Source: Lachnospiraceae bacterium (GTDB lineage Bacteria > Bacillota > Clostridia > Lachnospirales > Lachnospiraceae). Taken from it: a stretch of 64,000 nt of DNA. The stretch lies in assembly GCA_014804485.1 (NCBI GenBank), contig JAAUZT010000006.1:31181-95180 (forward strand), written 5' to 3'. This document shows, piece after piece, positions 9,425 through 18,910 of the stretch. The notes below the pieces were generated by a model. That model had not been told where the DNA came from and did not search any database. It saw only the letters and a program-made list of their open reading frames with translations. The translations under genes were made by a program, and so were the position numbers. Position 1 is the stretch's first letter; each line of letters opens with the position of its first letter.

Positions 9425-10303
9425 ATGAAGGAGTATTTTCATTATTTTAAATGGCTTTATATTATATTAGGGATTGTCCTGATTTTGTACATAGTGATAA
9501 GCGGTGGACAGAGTGCGGTTTCCGGTGCTGCCAACCGCCAGAGGAGCAATACGGAGTGTACAACGGATGAAAGGGTGTTTGATTACGCCGATGTGCTGAC
9601 GGATAAGGAGGAAGATAAACTGCGCAGCCTGATTGCCAAGCGGGAGAAACAGACCGGCTGTGATATCGTGCTGATTACCCTGCAGGAGTCGCTTAAGGAC
9701 TATGCGAGAGAGATCGAGCCAAACGTGAGCTATGATGAGTTCGTAAGGGTCTATGCGGAAGCGTTTTATGAGTCTCACAATTTCGGTTATAATAAGCCGA
9801 ACGGGGACGGCGTCCTGTTAGTGGATAACTGGTTCCGTGAGGATGATGGCAGGATCTATACATGGTTCTGTACGACGGGAAAAGTCAAGGATGCCTATAC
9901 AAGCGAACAGATCGATCATATTCTGGACAATGTATACCGTTATGTAGAGCATAATCCTTACCGCGCATATAGGACATATGTGAATGATTTCTACCATGAT
10001 ATGATGGGAACCAGGCTCTTTAATGTGTACGTGCCGGCTTGGGTTCCGTGGGCTATAGGGATCGTATCAGCTGTTATTTTTATACTGTGCAACGGCAGAT
10101 CCAAGCGCGGAGCGAAGACGACGACCGCGACCACCTATGTGGACGGAATGGAACCGCAGTTCCGAGTCAGAGAGGATCGCTTCCTGCGTAAGAGCGTGGT
10201 ACAGCACAGAATCCAGTCAAGCGGCAGCGGCGGCGGAGGCCGTAGCCACAGCGGAGGCGGAGGAGGCGGAGGAAGCCACGGAGGCGGCGGCCACAGCAGA
10301 TAA
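9425..10303 (+). CDS. TPM domain membrane protein with Gly/His/Ser-rich C-terminus
   Basis: RVFDYADVLTDKEEDKLRSLIAKREKQTGCDIVLITL (TPM); two TM segments; SGSGGGGRSHSGGGGGGGSHGGGGHSR tail; GGAGG before ATG 9425. Confidence 0.8.
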   Translation: MKEYFHYFKWLYIILGIVLILYIVISGGQSAVSGAANRQRSNTECTTDERVFDYADVLTDKEEDKLRSLIAKREKQTGCDIVLITLQESLKDYAREIEPNVSYDEFVRVYAEAFYESHNFGYNKPNGDGVLLVDNWFREDDGRIYTWFCTTGKVKDAYTSEQIDHILDNVYRYVEHNPYRAYRTYVNDFYHDMMGTRLFNVYVPAWVPWAIGIVSAVIFILCNGRSKRGAKTTTATTYVDGMEPQFRVREDRFLRKSVVQHRIQSSGSGGGGRSHSGGGGGGGSHGGGGHSR

Positions 10304-10319
10304 CAGCATTAGAATATCA

Positions 10320-10553
10320 AAGGCAGATTGCATAAAATGTTCACGCAGTCGTCTTGCGTAGGAATATGAGATTTTCTTAATATTCCGTTCTATATCCAGC
10401 AATTTCGGGACACGGATGTCCCGAAAAGCCCGACATGAGCCCGGATGGCGAATAGAGGGCGGTTGCGTCCGCAGCCTCAGCCTAATCGGAATATTATTAG
10501 AAAATCCATATGACGAAGCCCGACACAAGGGAACATTTTATGCAATCTGCCTT
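10320..10553. repeat. 234-bp palindromic element with perfect 23-bp terminal inverted repeats (element C)
   Basis: aaggcagattgcataaaatgttc (10320-10342) and gaacattttatgcaatctgcctt (10531-10553) are exact reverse complements; inner ttcgggaca-cgga-tgtcccgaa (10404-10425). Confidence 0.92.
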
Positions 10554-10603
10554 CCACATATACTAAGGCTTAGGGCACTTTTGCACCAAATCTGATAAAG
10601 AAC

Positions 10604-10639
10604 AAAAAAACACTTCCCATGACGGTAGGAAGTGTTTTT
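10604..10639 (-). terminator. rho-independent terminator downstream of rpsT
   Basis: aaaaacacttcc...ggaagtgttttt stem; T-run when read on the - strand. Confidence 0.8.
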
Positions 10640-10699
10640 GTTGTCTGATTATTCTCGAGTCCGCGAAGCGAATCTCGCAATCGAACTTGTTCGATTTTT

Positions 10700-10963
10700 T
10701 TACGCCATCTTATTAACGGCAAGCGTAAGACGGGATACTTTTCTCGCAGAAGTATTCTTGTGATAAACACCCTTCTTAGTAGCCTTGTCAAGCGCGGATG
10801 TAGCAGCGGTAAGAGCTGTCTTGGCAGCTGCCTGATCACCTGATTCAATTGCAGCATATACTTTCTTGATCGCTGTCTTAACGCCGGACTTGATCGCCTT
10901 ATTTCTGTCAGCTTTCGTCTTGTTTACTAAGATTCTTTTCTTTGCAGATTTGATATTAGCCAT
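10700..10963 (-). CDS. rpsT: 30S ribosomal protein S20
   Basis: MANIKSAKKRILVNKTKADRNKAIKSGVKTAIKKV...GVYHKNTSARKVSRLTLAVNKMA. Confidence 0.97.
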   Translation of the reverse strand: MANIKSAKKRILVNKTKADRNKAIKSGVKTAIKKVYAAIESGDQAAAKTALTAATSALDKATKKGVYHKNTSARKVSRLTLAVNKMA

Positions 10964-11254
10964 GATCACACCTCCGATTCCGATATTCTTTTCATCACTC
11001 GCAGCAAAGCTGCTCGTTAGCTTATGAAGTTCACCCTTGCAAGCAAGTGAACTTCTTATAAGCTATATTTAGACGTGTCTCATTAAAGCCGGACACGGAC
11101 GTTTTAATGGAAACACACGCATATTATTGTAGTTTATGAGAATCATGATGTCAATACATATTTTGTTTATTTTTGCAAAAAATAGAAAAGTAAATAACCA
11201 ACTTATAAAGATACGCATATAGTAAGATAAAATGCGGGAAATGAGGAATATGGC

Positions 11255-12133
11255 ATGGATAGCTGGTCGACAGTCAGGACAGACTTGGCGTTGGAAGCCA
11301 GAGAGAGCATCGAGGATAAAGCGGAAGGCCTGCACGGTGTTACGGTGGAAGAGCACTATGACGAGGCGTGTGATGTCCATATCACCAAGGTGGTAGTGGA
11401 GACGAAGAACGGCGCCAAGATATTAGGCAAGCCGATGGGAGTCTATATTACGCTGGAAGCTCCGGCGATGACAGAGCCGGAGGAAGATTACCACCAGGAG
11501 ATTTCGGAGATTCTGGCGCAGGAGATTCGTGATATTCTGCCTGAGCCGGACAGAGAACAGTCCATTCTGGTAGTAGGTCTGGGCAATCGGGAAGTGACGG
11601 CGGATTCTCTGGGCCCCAACGTGGTAGACAATCTCTTTATCAACAGGCATATTGTGCGGGAATACGGTAAGGTGGCATATAACCGCTCGAAAATGCATCA
11701 GGTCAGCAGTTTGATACCGGGTGTTATGGCAAAGACCGGAATGGAGTCCGCGGAGATCATTAAAGGAGTGATCGGCGAGACCAAGCCGGATATGGTGATC
11801 GTGATCGACGCGCTGGCAGCCCGTTCCACCAAGAGACTGAACCGTACAATACAGATCACGAATACGGGAATCCATCCGGGATCAGGGGTGGGCAATCATC
11901 GTAATGCGATCACGCAGGAGAGCCTTCATGTGCCGGTTCTGGCGCTGGGAGTGCCGACGGTGGTGGATGCCGCGACGATTGTGGTGGATGCCATGGGAGA
12001 ACGCCCGGTGGCGCTGAAAGAATTAAATAATATGTATGTCACGACTAAGGATGTGGACCAGCAGATTCAGCAGATCAGCCATATCCTGTGTGACGGAATC
12101 AATAAGGCGCTCAATTACCCGGAGGAATCATGA
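11255..12133 (+). CDS. gpr: GPR endopeptidase (germination protease)
   Basis: VRTDLALEARE, LVVGLGNREVTADSLGPNVVDNLFINRH, IVIDALAARSTKRLNRTIQITNTGIHPGSGVGNHR. Confidence 0.95.
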   Translation: MDSWSTVRTDLALEARESIEDKAEGLHGVTVEEHYDEACDVHITKVVVETKNGAKILGKPMGVYITLEAPAMTEPEEDYHQEISEILAQEIRDILPEPDREQSILVVGLGNREVTADSLGPNVVDNLFINRHIVREYGKVAYNRSKMHQVSSLIPGVMAKTGMESAEIIKGVIGETKPDMVIVIDALAARSTKRLNRTIQITNTGIHPGSGVGNHRNAITQESLHVPVLALGVPTVVDAATIVVDAMGERPVALKELNNMYVTTKDVDQQIQQISHILCDGINKALNYPEES

Positions 12134-12207
12134 GACGACCGGCATATCGGAGATGGGCCGGGCTTATGGTATGAAGTGATGTCCGTACCGCATATATATA
12201 AACTAGT

Positions 12208-13527
12208 ATGGACATGAAAAAGAAAATAGTCAAATTAATTATATTAGCACTTGTTATCGCAACGATTTTCTTCATTCTGACGGAGATTGTGGAGACACAG
12301 CGGCAGCGGGAACAGGACAAAGGAGTGTTCTCGGACTGGGTCAGCGCCATGGTAATGGAACCATATCTTCCTGCCATGCACATGATGCAACATGGTTCCA
12401 CGGCGACAATCACGAGTGATATTTACGTCAGATGGCTTCTGGAACAATATCCGGTGTTCCTGTATGGCATCATGTCGGGCGGGGATGAAGAGACGGCGTC
12501 AGAGAGTGACTATGCAAGGCTTCTTATGTTGGAGGGCAGCGATGAAGATCACAAGTCAATTTCCGAGGAAGAGCTGGAGTATGATGAGAATGCCATGCAT
12601 TTAGAACAGAGTCTTGCCGATGCCATGCTGGCGGAAAACGGCATGTATCTGGAGAATCAGGCGGCAGGTGAAGAAGAGATGCCGGCACAGGAAGAGCCGC
12701 CGGAGCAGACCGGTGATAATGAAGCTCCGGAGTTTGTGCCCGTGCTGGCTAAGAACTACAGCTATCAGTGGGAAGAACTGAAGAGCTATGAGATGCTCAT
12801 TAAGGCTTTCTACGCTGTGGACAGTACGACGCGTGCGGGAGAGGAGCTGTTGCAGGTTGATCGGCTGCTGTCCGGGGACATGCGTATGAAAGGTGATGCA
12901 GACGCGCCCCAGATCCTGATTTACCACACCCATTCCCAGGAAGCTTTCGCGGATTCTGTGGCAGGTGATGAATCCACAAGCATCGTGGGTGTGGGCGAGT
13001 ATCTCGCCTCGCTGTTGCGTGAGCGTTACGGGTACAATGTAATGCACCATACGCAGAGCTATGATAAGGATGCGCGTGATCAGGCTTACAGTAATTCCCT
13101 GCCGGAGATAGAGAAGCTGCTTGCAGAGAATCCGTCCATAGAGGTGGTGATCGATTTACATAGGGACGAGATGCCGGCGGATAAGAGACTGGTGGTCGAT
13201 CTTCAGGGCAGACCCACAGCGCAGTTTATGTTTTTCAACGGGCTCAGCCGGGGCAGGAAGGGGGAGATCGCGTATTTGGAGAATCCGAATCTGGCGGACA
13301 ATCTCGCCTTTTCCTTTCAGATGCAGGCAGCGTGCAACGAATATTATCCGGGTCTTGCGAGAAGAATCTATCTGAAGGCTTACCGTTATAATATGCACGT
13401 GTGCCCGAAGACGCTGCTAATAGAGCTTGGGGCGCAGAATAATACGGTAGAGGAGGCAATGAATGCCTGTGATCCTCTGGCACATGTATTGAATCTGGTA
13501 CTGAGCGGCGAGGAGCCGCAGCGGTAG
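12208..13527 (+). CDS. spoIIP: stage II sporulation protein P
   Basis: N-terminal TM; ILIYHTHSQEAFADS, VVIDLHRDEMP, LIELGAQNNTVEEA. Confidence 0.9.
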   Translation: MDMKKKIVKLIILALVIATIFFILTEIVETQRQREQDKGVFSDWVSAMVMEPYLPAMHMMQHGSTATITSDIYVRWLLEQYPVFLYGIMSGGDEETASESDYARLLMLEGSDEDHKSISEEELEYDENAMHLEQSLADAMLAENGMYLENQAAGEEEMPAQEEPPEQTGDNEAPEFVPVLAKNYSYQWEELKSYEMLIKAFYAVDSTTRAGEELLQVDRLLSGDMRMKGDADAPQILIYHTHSQEAFADSVAGDESTSIVGVGEYLASLLRERYGYNVMHHTQSYDKDARDQAYSNSLPEIEKLLAENPSIEVVIDLHRDEMPADKRLVVDLQGRPTAQFMFFNGLSRGRKGEIAYLENPNLADNLAFSFQMQAACNEYYPGLARRIYLKAYRYNMHVCPKTLLIELGAQNNTVEEAMNACDPLAHVLNLVLSGEEPQR

Positions 13528-13667
13528 CGCGATGAAGTGCAGAGCGCAATGCGGAGCGTGTCGTAACAGTGGACATATTTCTCCCAATTTGGTATACTTA
13601 TCTCTGTATGACAAGAGAAGAAAGTGTTTGCGAGTTTCACAGCATAAACATAAGAAATGAGGAGATT

Positions 13668-15482
13668 ATGGCAGCTATAGACCAGAGTAAAATCAGAAAT
13701 TTTTGTATTGTAGCCCATATCGATCACGGTAAATCGACATTGGCGGATCGGATCATAGAGAAGACGGGACTGCTTACCAGCAGGGAGATGCAGGCGCAGG
13801 TACTCGATAATATGGAACTGGAAAGGGAGCGGGGAATCACGATCAAGGCGCAGGCGGTGCGCATCGTGTATAATGCCAAGGATGGGAACGAGTATATATT
13901 CAACCTGATCGATACCCCGGGACATGTGGATTTTAATTATGAAGTAAGCCGCTCATTGGCGGCATGTGACGGGGCGATTCTCGTGGTGGATGCCGCGCAG
14001 GGCATCGAAGCGCAGACCTTGGCCAATGTTTATCTGGCATTGGATCATGATCTGGATGTTTTCCCGGTGATCAATAAGATTGACCTGCCCAGCGCAGAAC
14101 CGGAGCGGGTGAAGAATGAGATCGAGGACGTAATCGGTATCGAGGCGCAGGATGCGCCGATGATCTCGGCGAAGAACGGCATTGGTATCGAGGAAGTCTT
14201 AGAGGCGGTGGTGGAGAAGATCCCTGCGCCCAAGGGCAGTCCGGACAACCCGTTACAGGCGTTGATTTTTGATTCTGTATATGATTCTTATAAGGGAGTG
14301 ATCGTATTCTGCCGTATCATGGAGGGCAGAGTTTCGAAAGGTACATCGATCAGGATGATGGCCACCGGCGCTGCCGCGGAGGTGGTGGAGGTAGGCTACT
14401 TCGGTGCGGGACAGTTCATACCCTGTGAGGAGCTGTCGGCCGGCATGGTAGGCTATCTGACAGCTTCCATCAAGAATGTGAAGGATACGGCGGTGGGCGA
14501 CACGGTGACGGATGTGAACAATCCCTGTGCGGAGCCGCTTCCGGGATATAAGAAAGTGAATTCCATGGTGTACTGTGGTATGTATCCGGCGGATGGCGCG
14601 AAATATCCGGACCTGCGTGATGCGCTCGAGAAGCTGCAGTTAAACGATGCGTCCCTGCACTACGAGCCGGAGACGTCAATCGCACTTGGCTTCGGTTTCC
14701 GCTGCGGATTCCTGGGACTTCTGCATCTGGAAATCATTCAGGAACGGTTGGAGAGAGAGTATAATCTGGATCTGGTTACTACCGCACCGGGTGTTATTTA
14801 TAGAGTGCATAAGACGGACGGAACCATGATCGAGCTGACGAATCCTTCCAATCTGCCTGATCCGGCGCAGATCGACTACATGGAAGAACCGGTGGTCAGC
14901 GCGGAGATCATGGTGACCACGGAGTTTATCGGTTCCATTATGCAGTTGTGTCAGGAGAGACGCGGACGATATATCAGTACGGAATATATCGAGTCATCCA
15001 GAGCGCTGTTAAAATACGAGCTGCCGCTTAATGAGATCATCTATGATTTCTTTGACGCGCTGAAATCCCGTTCCAGAGGGTATGCCTCTTTTGATTACGA
15101 GCTTAAGGGCTATGAAGAGTCCAAGCTGGTGAAGCTGGATATTCTGATTAATCACGACGAAGTGGATGCCTTATCCTTTATCGTCCACGCGGACAGCGCT
15201 TACGAGCGGGGCAGGAAAATGTGTGAGAAGTTAAAAGACGAGATTCCCAGACATCTCTTCGAGATTCCGATCCAGGCGGCTGTGGGCGGCAAGATCATCG
15301 CCAGAGAGACGGTCAAGGCGATGCGCAAGGATGTGCTTGCCAAGTGTTACGGCGGCGATATTACCCGTAAGAAGAAGCTGCTTGAGAAGCAGAAGGAAGG
15401 TAAGAAGCGCATGCGTCAGGTAGGTAACGTGGAGATCCCGCAGAGCGCGTTTATGAGCGTTTTGAAACTGGATGATAATTAA
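13668..15482 (+). CDS. lepA: elongation factor 4 (LepA)
   Basis: [49 protein letters not shown] end; ATG 13668 preceded by GAGGAG. Confidence 0.97.
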   Translation: MAAIDQSKIRNFCIVAHIDHGKSTLADRIIEKTGLLTSREMQAQVLDNMELERERGITIKAQAVRIVYNAKDGNEYIFNLIDTPGHVDFNYEVSRSLAACDGAILVVDAAQGIEAQTLANVYLALDHDLDVFPVINKIDLPSAEPERVKNEIEDVIGIEAQDAPMISAKNGIGIEEVLEAVVEKIPAPKGSPDNPLQALIFDSVYDSYKGVIVFCRIMEGRVSKGTSIRMMATGAAAEVVEVGYFGAGQFIPCEELSAGMVGYLTASIKNVKDTAVGDTVTDVNNPCAEPLPGYKKVNSMVYCGMYPADGAKYPDLRDALEKLQLNDASLHYEPETSIALGFGFRCGFLGLLHLEIIQERLEREYNLDLVTTAPGVIYRVHKTDGTMIELTNPSNLPDPAQIDYMEEPVVSAEIMVTTEFIGSIMQLCQERRGRYISTEYIESSRALLKYELPLNEIIYDFFDALKSRSRGYASFDYELKGYEESKLVKLDILINHDEVDALSFIVHADSAYERGRKMCEKLKDEIPRHLFEIPIQAAVGGKIIARETVKAMRKDVLAKCYGGDITRKKKLLEKQKEGKKRMRQVGNVEIPQSAFMSVLKLDDN

Positions 15483-15555
15483 GAAGGAAGCAGAAGCGGC
15501 GAGTCTGGCGGATATCAGAAATCAGATATTAAGAATAATGGTAACTTAAAGTGAA

Positions 15556-16821
15556 ATGATGGAAGAACTGAGTATATATATACACATCCCTTTTTGTGTA
15601 AAAAAGTGCCTCTACTGCGATTTCCTGTCTTTCCCGGCGGGAGAAGTGAAGCGGGGCATGGCAAAGCGGAATGCGGTGCTGTCCGGCAGCGGAATGGTAC
15701 AAGACGATATTGAATATTATGTAAACCTACTGTGCCGGGAGATTACACAGTCATCTGAAGTATACAAAAAATATCATGTGATATCTATATTCCTGGGCGG
15801 CGGTACGCCGTCTCTTCTTCCGGCAGATCAGATCAGCCGGATCATGGAAACGGTCAGAGCTCACTACCGGGTAGCGCAGAATGCCGAGATTACCATGGAG
15901 ATGAATCCGGGGACGATAGAAAACGGGGAGCCGGAAAAGTACATAACATCTGGTATCAATCGCGTCAGCATAGGGCTGCAGTCCGCGGATGATGAGGAAC
16001 TTCGGCGGATTGGCAGGATACACGATTACGCAGCTTTTCTGAAAACCTACGACCTGGTGCGCAGGGCAGGTTTTCGCAATGTCAATATTGATATCATGGC
16101 GGCGCTTCCGGGACAGAATACAGATTCCTATGAGCGGACGCTTCGGAAGGTGACGGCGCTTGCGCCGGAGCATATATCGGCCTACAGCCTGATTCTGGAA
16201 GAGGGAACGCCTCTGTATGAGCGGCAGACGGAACACTCTTTTCCGACGGAAGAAGAGGAACAGGAGATGGACCGGCTTACAAGACAGTATCTGGCTTCCT
16301 GTGGTTATCACAGATACGAGATTTCCAATTATGCCAAAGACGGTTATGAGTGCAGGCATAACAAAGTATATTGGCAGCGGGGTAACTATGTGGGATTCGG
16401 ACTGGGTGCCTCCGCTATGGTGCAGAACGTCAGATGGAGCAATCCGGATACGATGGAAAGCTATGCGATGTATGTGATGAGTGCAGAATCTAAGCATGGA
16501 GATGACGGGGCGGAATCCGGGCAGTTTATAGAGGTGAACGGACAGGGAGAGCCGGAGGCCGGATATCTACCGCACAGACAGGTGTTGAGCCGGCAGGAGC
16601 AGATGGAGGAGTATATGTTTCTCGGACTGCGTATGGTCTGTGGTGTGAGCGCGGCAAAGTTCGAGCATATATTCGGCAGTCCTATAGAGGAAGTATACGG
16701 CGAGACGATAGACCGTCTGCGGCGGCAGAGTCTTCTTGTGCGGGACGGGGACGGAATCAGACTGACGGAGCGCGGGCTGGATGTGAGTAATTATGCAATG
16801 TCGCAGTTTTTGTTTGACTAA
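15556..16821 (+). CDS. hemW: radical SAM family heme chaperone HemW
   Basis: IYIHIPFCVKKCLYCDF, FLGGGTPSLL, VSIGLQSADDEELRRIGRIH. Confidence 0.93.
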   Translation: MMEELSIYIHIPFCVKKCLYCDFLSFPAGEVKRGMAKRNAVLSGSGMVQDDIEYYVNLLCREITQSSEVYKKYHVISIFLGGGTPSLLPADQISRIMETVRAHYRVAQNAEITMEMNPGTIENGEPEKYITSGINRVSIGLQSADDEELRRIGRIHDYAAFLKTYDLVRRAGFRNVNIDIMAALPGQNTDSYERTLRKVTALAPEHISAYSLILEEGTPLYERQTEHSFPTEEEEQEMDRLTRQYLASCGYHRYEISNYAKDGYECRHNKVYWQRGNYVGFGLGASAMVQNVRWSNPDTMESYAMYVMSAESKHGDDGAESGQFIEVNGQGEPEAGYLPHRQVLSRQEQMEEYMFLGLRMVCGVSAAKFEHIFGSPIEEVYGETIDRLRRQSLLVRDGDGIRLTERGLDVSNYAMSQFLFD

Positions 16822-17024
16822 AGTTTATTTTCGCTTTTTTCAGACATTAGATGTCATTTTAAAGAATTTGTATTGTAATTTATACACTGTCTTTGTATAA
16901 TATTATTATGGAAACCGCGAAGTCGTGCCCTTTATGGCTTGCCGGAAAACATATTTTCAGGTGGAAAGGCACTTAAGATGCCGCCGGGTCATAGAATAGA
17001 GTAAATGGACTTTGGGGGCTTCTT

Positions 17025-17660
17025 TTGAAAACATTTAAGCAACCACTGACTGCGAAGGAAGAGGCCGTATACTTAAAGCTGTTGAAGACGGGGGAAGACG
17101 CAGATCGGGTGCGGGCTAAGGAAATTCTCATAGAACATAACCTGCGTCTGGTTGCACATATTGCCAAGAAATATCAGAATGTAGACGAAGAAATGGAAGA
17201 CATGATCTCGATCGGGACGATCGGACTGATCAAAGCGATCGATTCTTTCGATGCCGGTAAAGGTAAACTAAGCACCTATGCATCCCGATGTATCGACAAT
17301 GAACTGCTGATGTTTCTGCGTGCAAAGAAGAAAACGTCCAGAGAAGTGTCTCTCTATGAGCCGATCGGTACGGATCGGGAAGGCAATGAGATCAATCTGC
17401 TTGACATTATAGAGCAGGATCAGATTGATGTGATCGACAGGATGGAGGCCGAGGATAAACTGAGCAGGCTTTCGGGACTGATTCATGAGAGGCTCAGTGA
17501 CAGGGAAAGGGAGATCATAACACTGCGTTATGGTCTGACGAGTGAATACGAGGTGACCCAGAGAGAGATCGGACGCAAGCTGGGGATTTCCAGAAGCTAT
17601 GTTTCGAGGATAGAGAAGAGGGCGCTTGAGAAACTCAGGGAGGCTTACGAGGCGTTGTAA
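17025..17660 (+). CDS. sigK: RNA polymerase sporulation sigma factor, SigK-like, TTG start
   Basis: IEHNLRLVAHIAKKYQNVDEEMEDMISIGTIGLIKAIDSF, EVSLYEPIGTDREGNEINLLDI, TQREIGRKLGISRSYVSRIEKRALEKL. Confidence 0.8.
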   Translation: MKTFKQPLTAKEEAVYLKLLKTGEDADRVRAKEILIEHNLRLVAHIAKKYQNVDEEMEDMISIGTIGLIKAIDSFDAGKGKLSTYASRCIDNELLMFLRAKKKTSREVSLYEPIGTDREGNEINLLDIIEQDQIDVIDRMEAEDKLSRLSGLIHERLSDREREIITLRYGLTSEYEVTQREIGRKLGISRSYVSRIEKRALEKLREAYEAL

Positions 17661-17691
17661 GTTGTGTAAGGGCTAAGGAGGAAACGGAAGT

Positions 17692-18819
17692 ATGCTTTTT
17701 GTAAAAAAGGATGATTTGAAGGTAGGAATGCGGCTGGCACGTCCTATTTACAATAAAGACGGTGTTCTGTTATATGAACGCAATTCCAAGCTGACTATGC
17801 AGGGTATTGTGAGTATTAAAAATTTCGGACTGATCGGAATCTTCGTGCTGGAGCCGGCAGAGCCTGTTCCGCCCATGACGCAGGCAGATATTGATTTTGA
17901 ACGTTTTCAGACGATGAGTGTCTTCTCTATCAGGGAAGAGCTGGAGAAGATTCTGCAGACGAGACGACTGTACAAGATGCCTACGATCGCTGCTAATATC
18001 ATCAAAAGTTACGGACATTTGGATAAGAAACTTAATTTCGTACAGAATCTGCGCAGCAAGGAGGACTATATCTATAAGCACTCCCTGAATGTAGCGATTC
18101 TGTGCGCTATGGTAACACATGTTATGAATCTGAGGCTGGATGAGCAGGTAGAGACCGTGCAGGCGGCTATCATCCATGATATCGGTAAGCTGACAGTACC
18201 GAAGAATATTTCCGGTAAGGATAATCTGACCGATGAGGAGCAGGAGTTTGTTCGGAACGCAGAGCTGCAGGGACACAACCTGATCGATATCGTGTTTTCC
18301 TCGAGCCCTAATGTCAAGAGGATCTGTGCGCAGGCGCAGAGGCTGCTGGCGAGTCTTGACATGCAGGGGGACATTTCATCCATGAAGATGGTCAACGGCG
18401 CTAAGGTGCTGGCGGTCATGGAGACTTTTGACACAATGACGGCGATGCAGGTGGAGAAGGAACCGGAATCTGAAGTGGCGGCTCTTAAGCATCTGCTTGA
18501 TAATCCGCAGATATATGACCGCGATGTGGTGAATGGACTGATCCGGTCTATCAGCATTCTGGGACCCGGCACCAGCGTGGAGCTCAATACCGGAGACAAG
18601 GCGCTCGTTCTGGCGGACAATGCGCAGAACATACTGGAGCCGATGATCCTGATGTTCGGCGATAACAGTATCGTGGACTTAAGTGACAGAGAGAGGTTCG
18701 GAGATCTGGAGATCAAGGATATCATGAAGACCATGGATAACCGCCACGTGATGGACATGGATCTGTTAAAAAAGCAGGGGATCAAGGTTGAGGAACCTGA
18801 GTATGTGACAGTACCGTAA
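17692..18819 (+). CDS. HD domain (HD-GYP-like, GYP motif not visible) protein
   Basis: KHSLNVAILCAMV...AIIHDIGKLTVPKNI; N-terminal DDLKVGMRLARPIYNKDGVLLYERN. Confidence 0.8.
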   Translation: MLFVKKDDLKVGMRLARPIYNKDGVLLYERNSKLTMQGIVSIKNFGLIGIFVLEPAEPVPPMTQADIDFERFQTMSVFSIREELEKILQTRRLYKMPTIAANIIKSYGHLDKKLNFVQNLRSKEDYIYKHSLNVAILCAMVTHVMNLRLDEQVETVQAAIIHDIGKLTVPKNISGKDNLTDEEQEFVRNAELQGHNLIDIVFSSSPNVKRICAQAQRLLASLDMQGDISSMKMVNGAKVLAVMETFDTMTAMQVEKEPESEVAALKHLLDNPQIYDRDVVNGLIRSISILGPGTSVELNTGDKALVLADNAQNILEPMILMFGDNSIVDLSDRERFGDLEIKDIMKTMDNRHVMDMDLLKKQGIKVEEPEYVTVP

Positions 18820-18910
18820 CGGGTGTAATATAAACTGCCGTACCACGGCGGGACAGAGAATGGGAGAAATACATTCCATACTACAATACAAGAAGAGGTG
18901 GGACAGAGAA

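Noticed and set aside
10217-10528. Antisense and alternative-frame ORFs over the TPM glycine-rich tail and element C (Ala-rich products)
   Set aside because: Frame-shifted reading of GGC/GGA repeats and of the palindrome; not plausible proteins.
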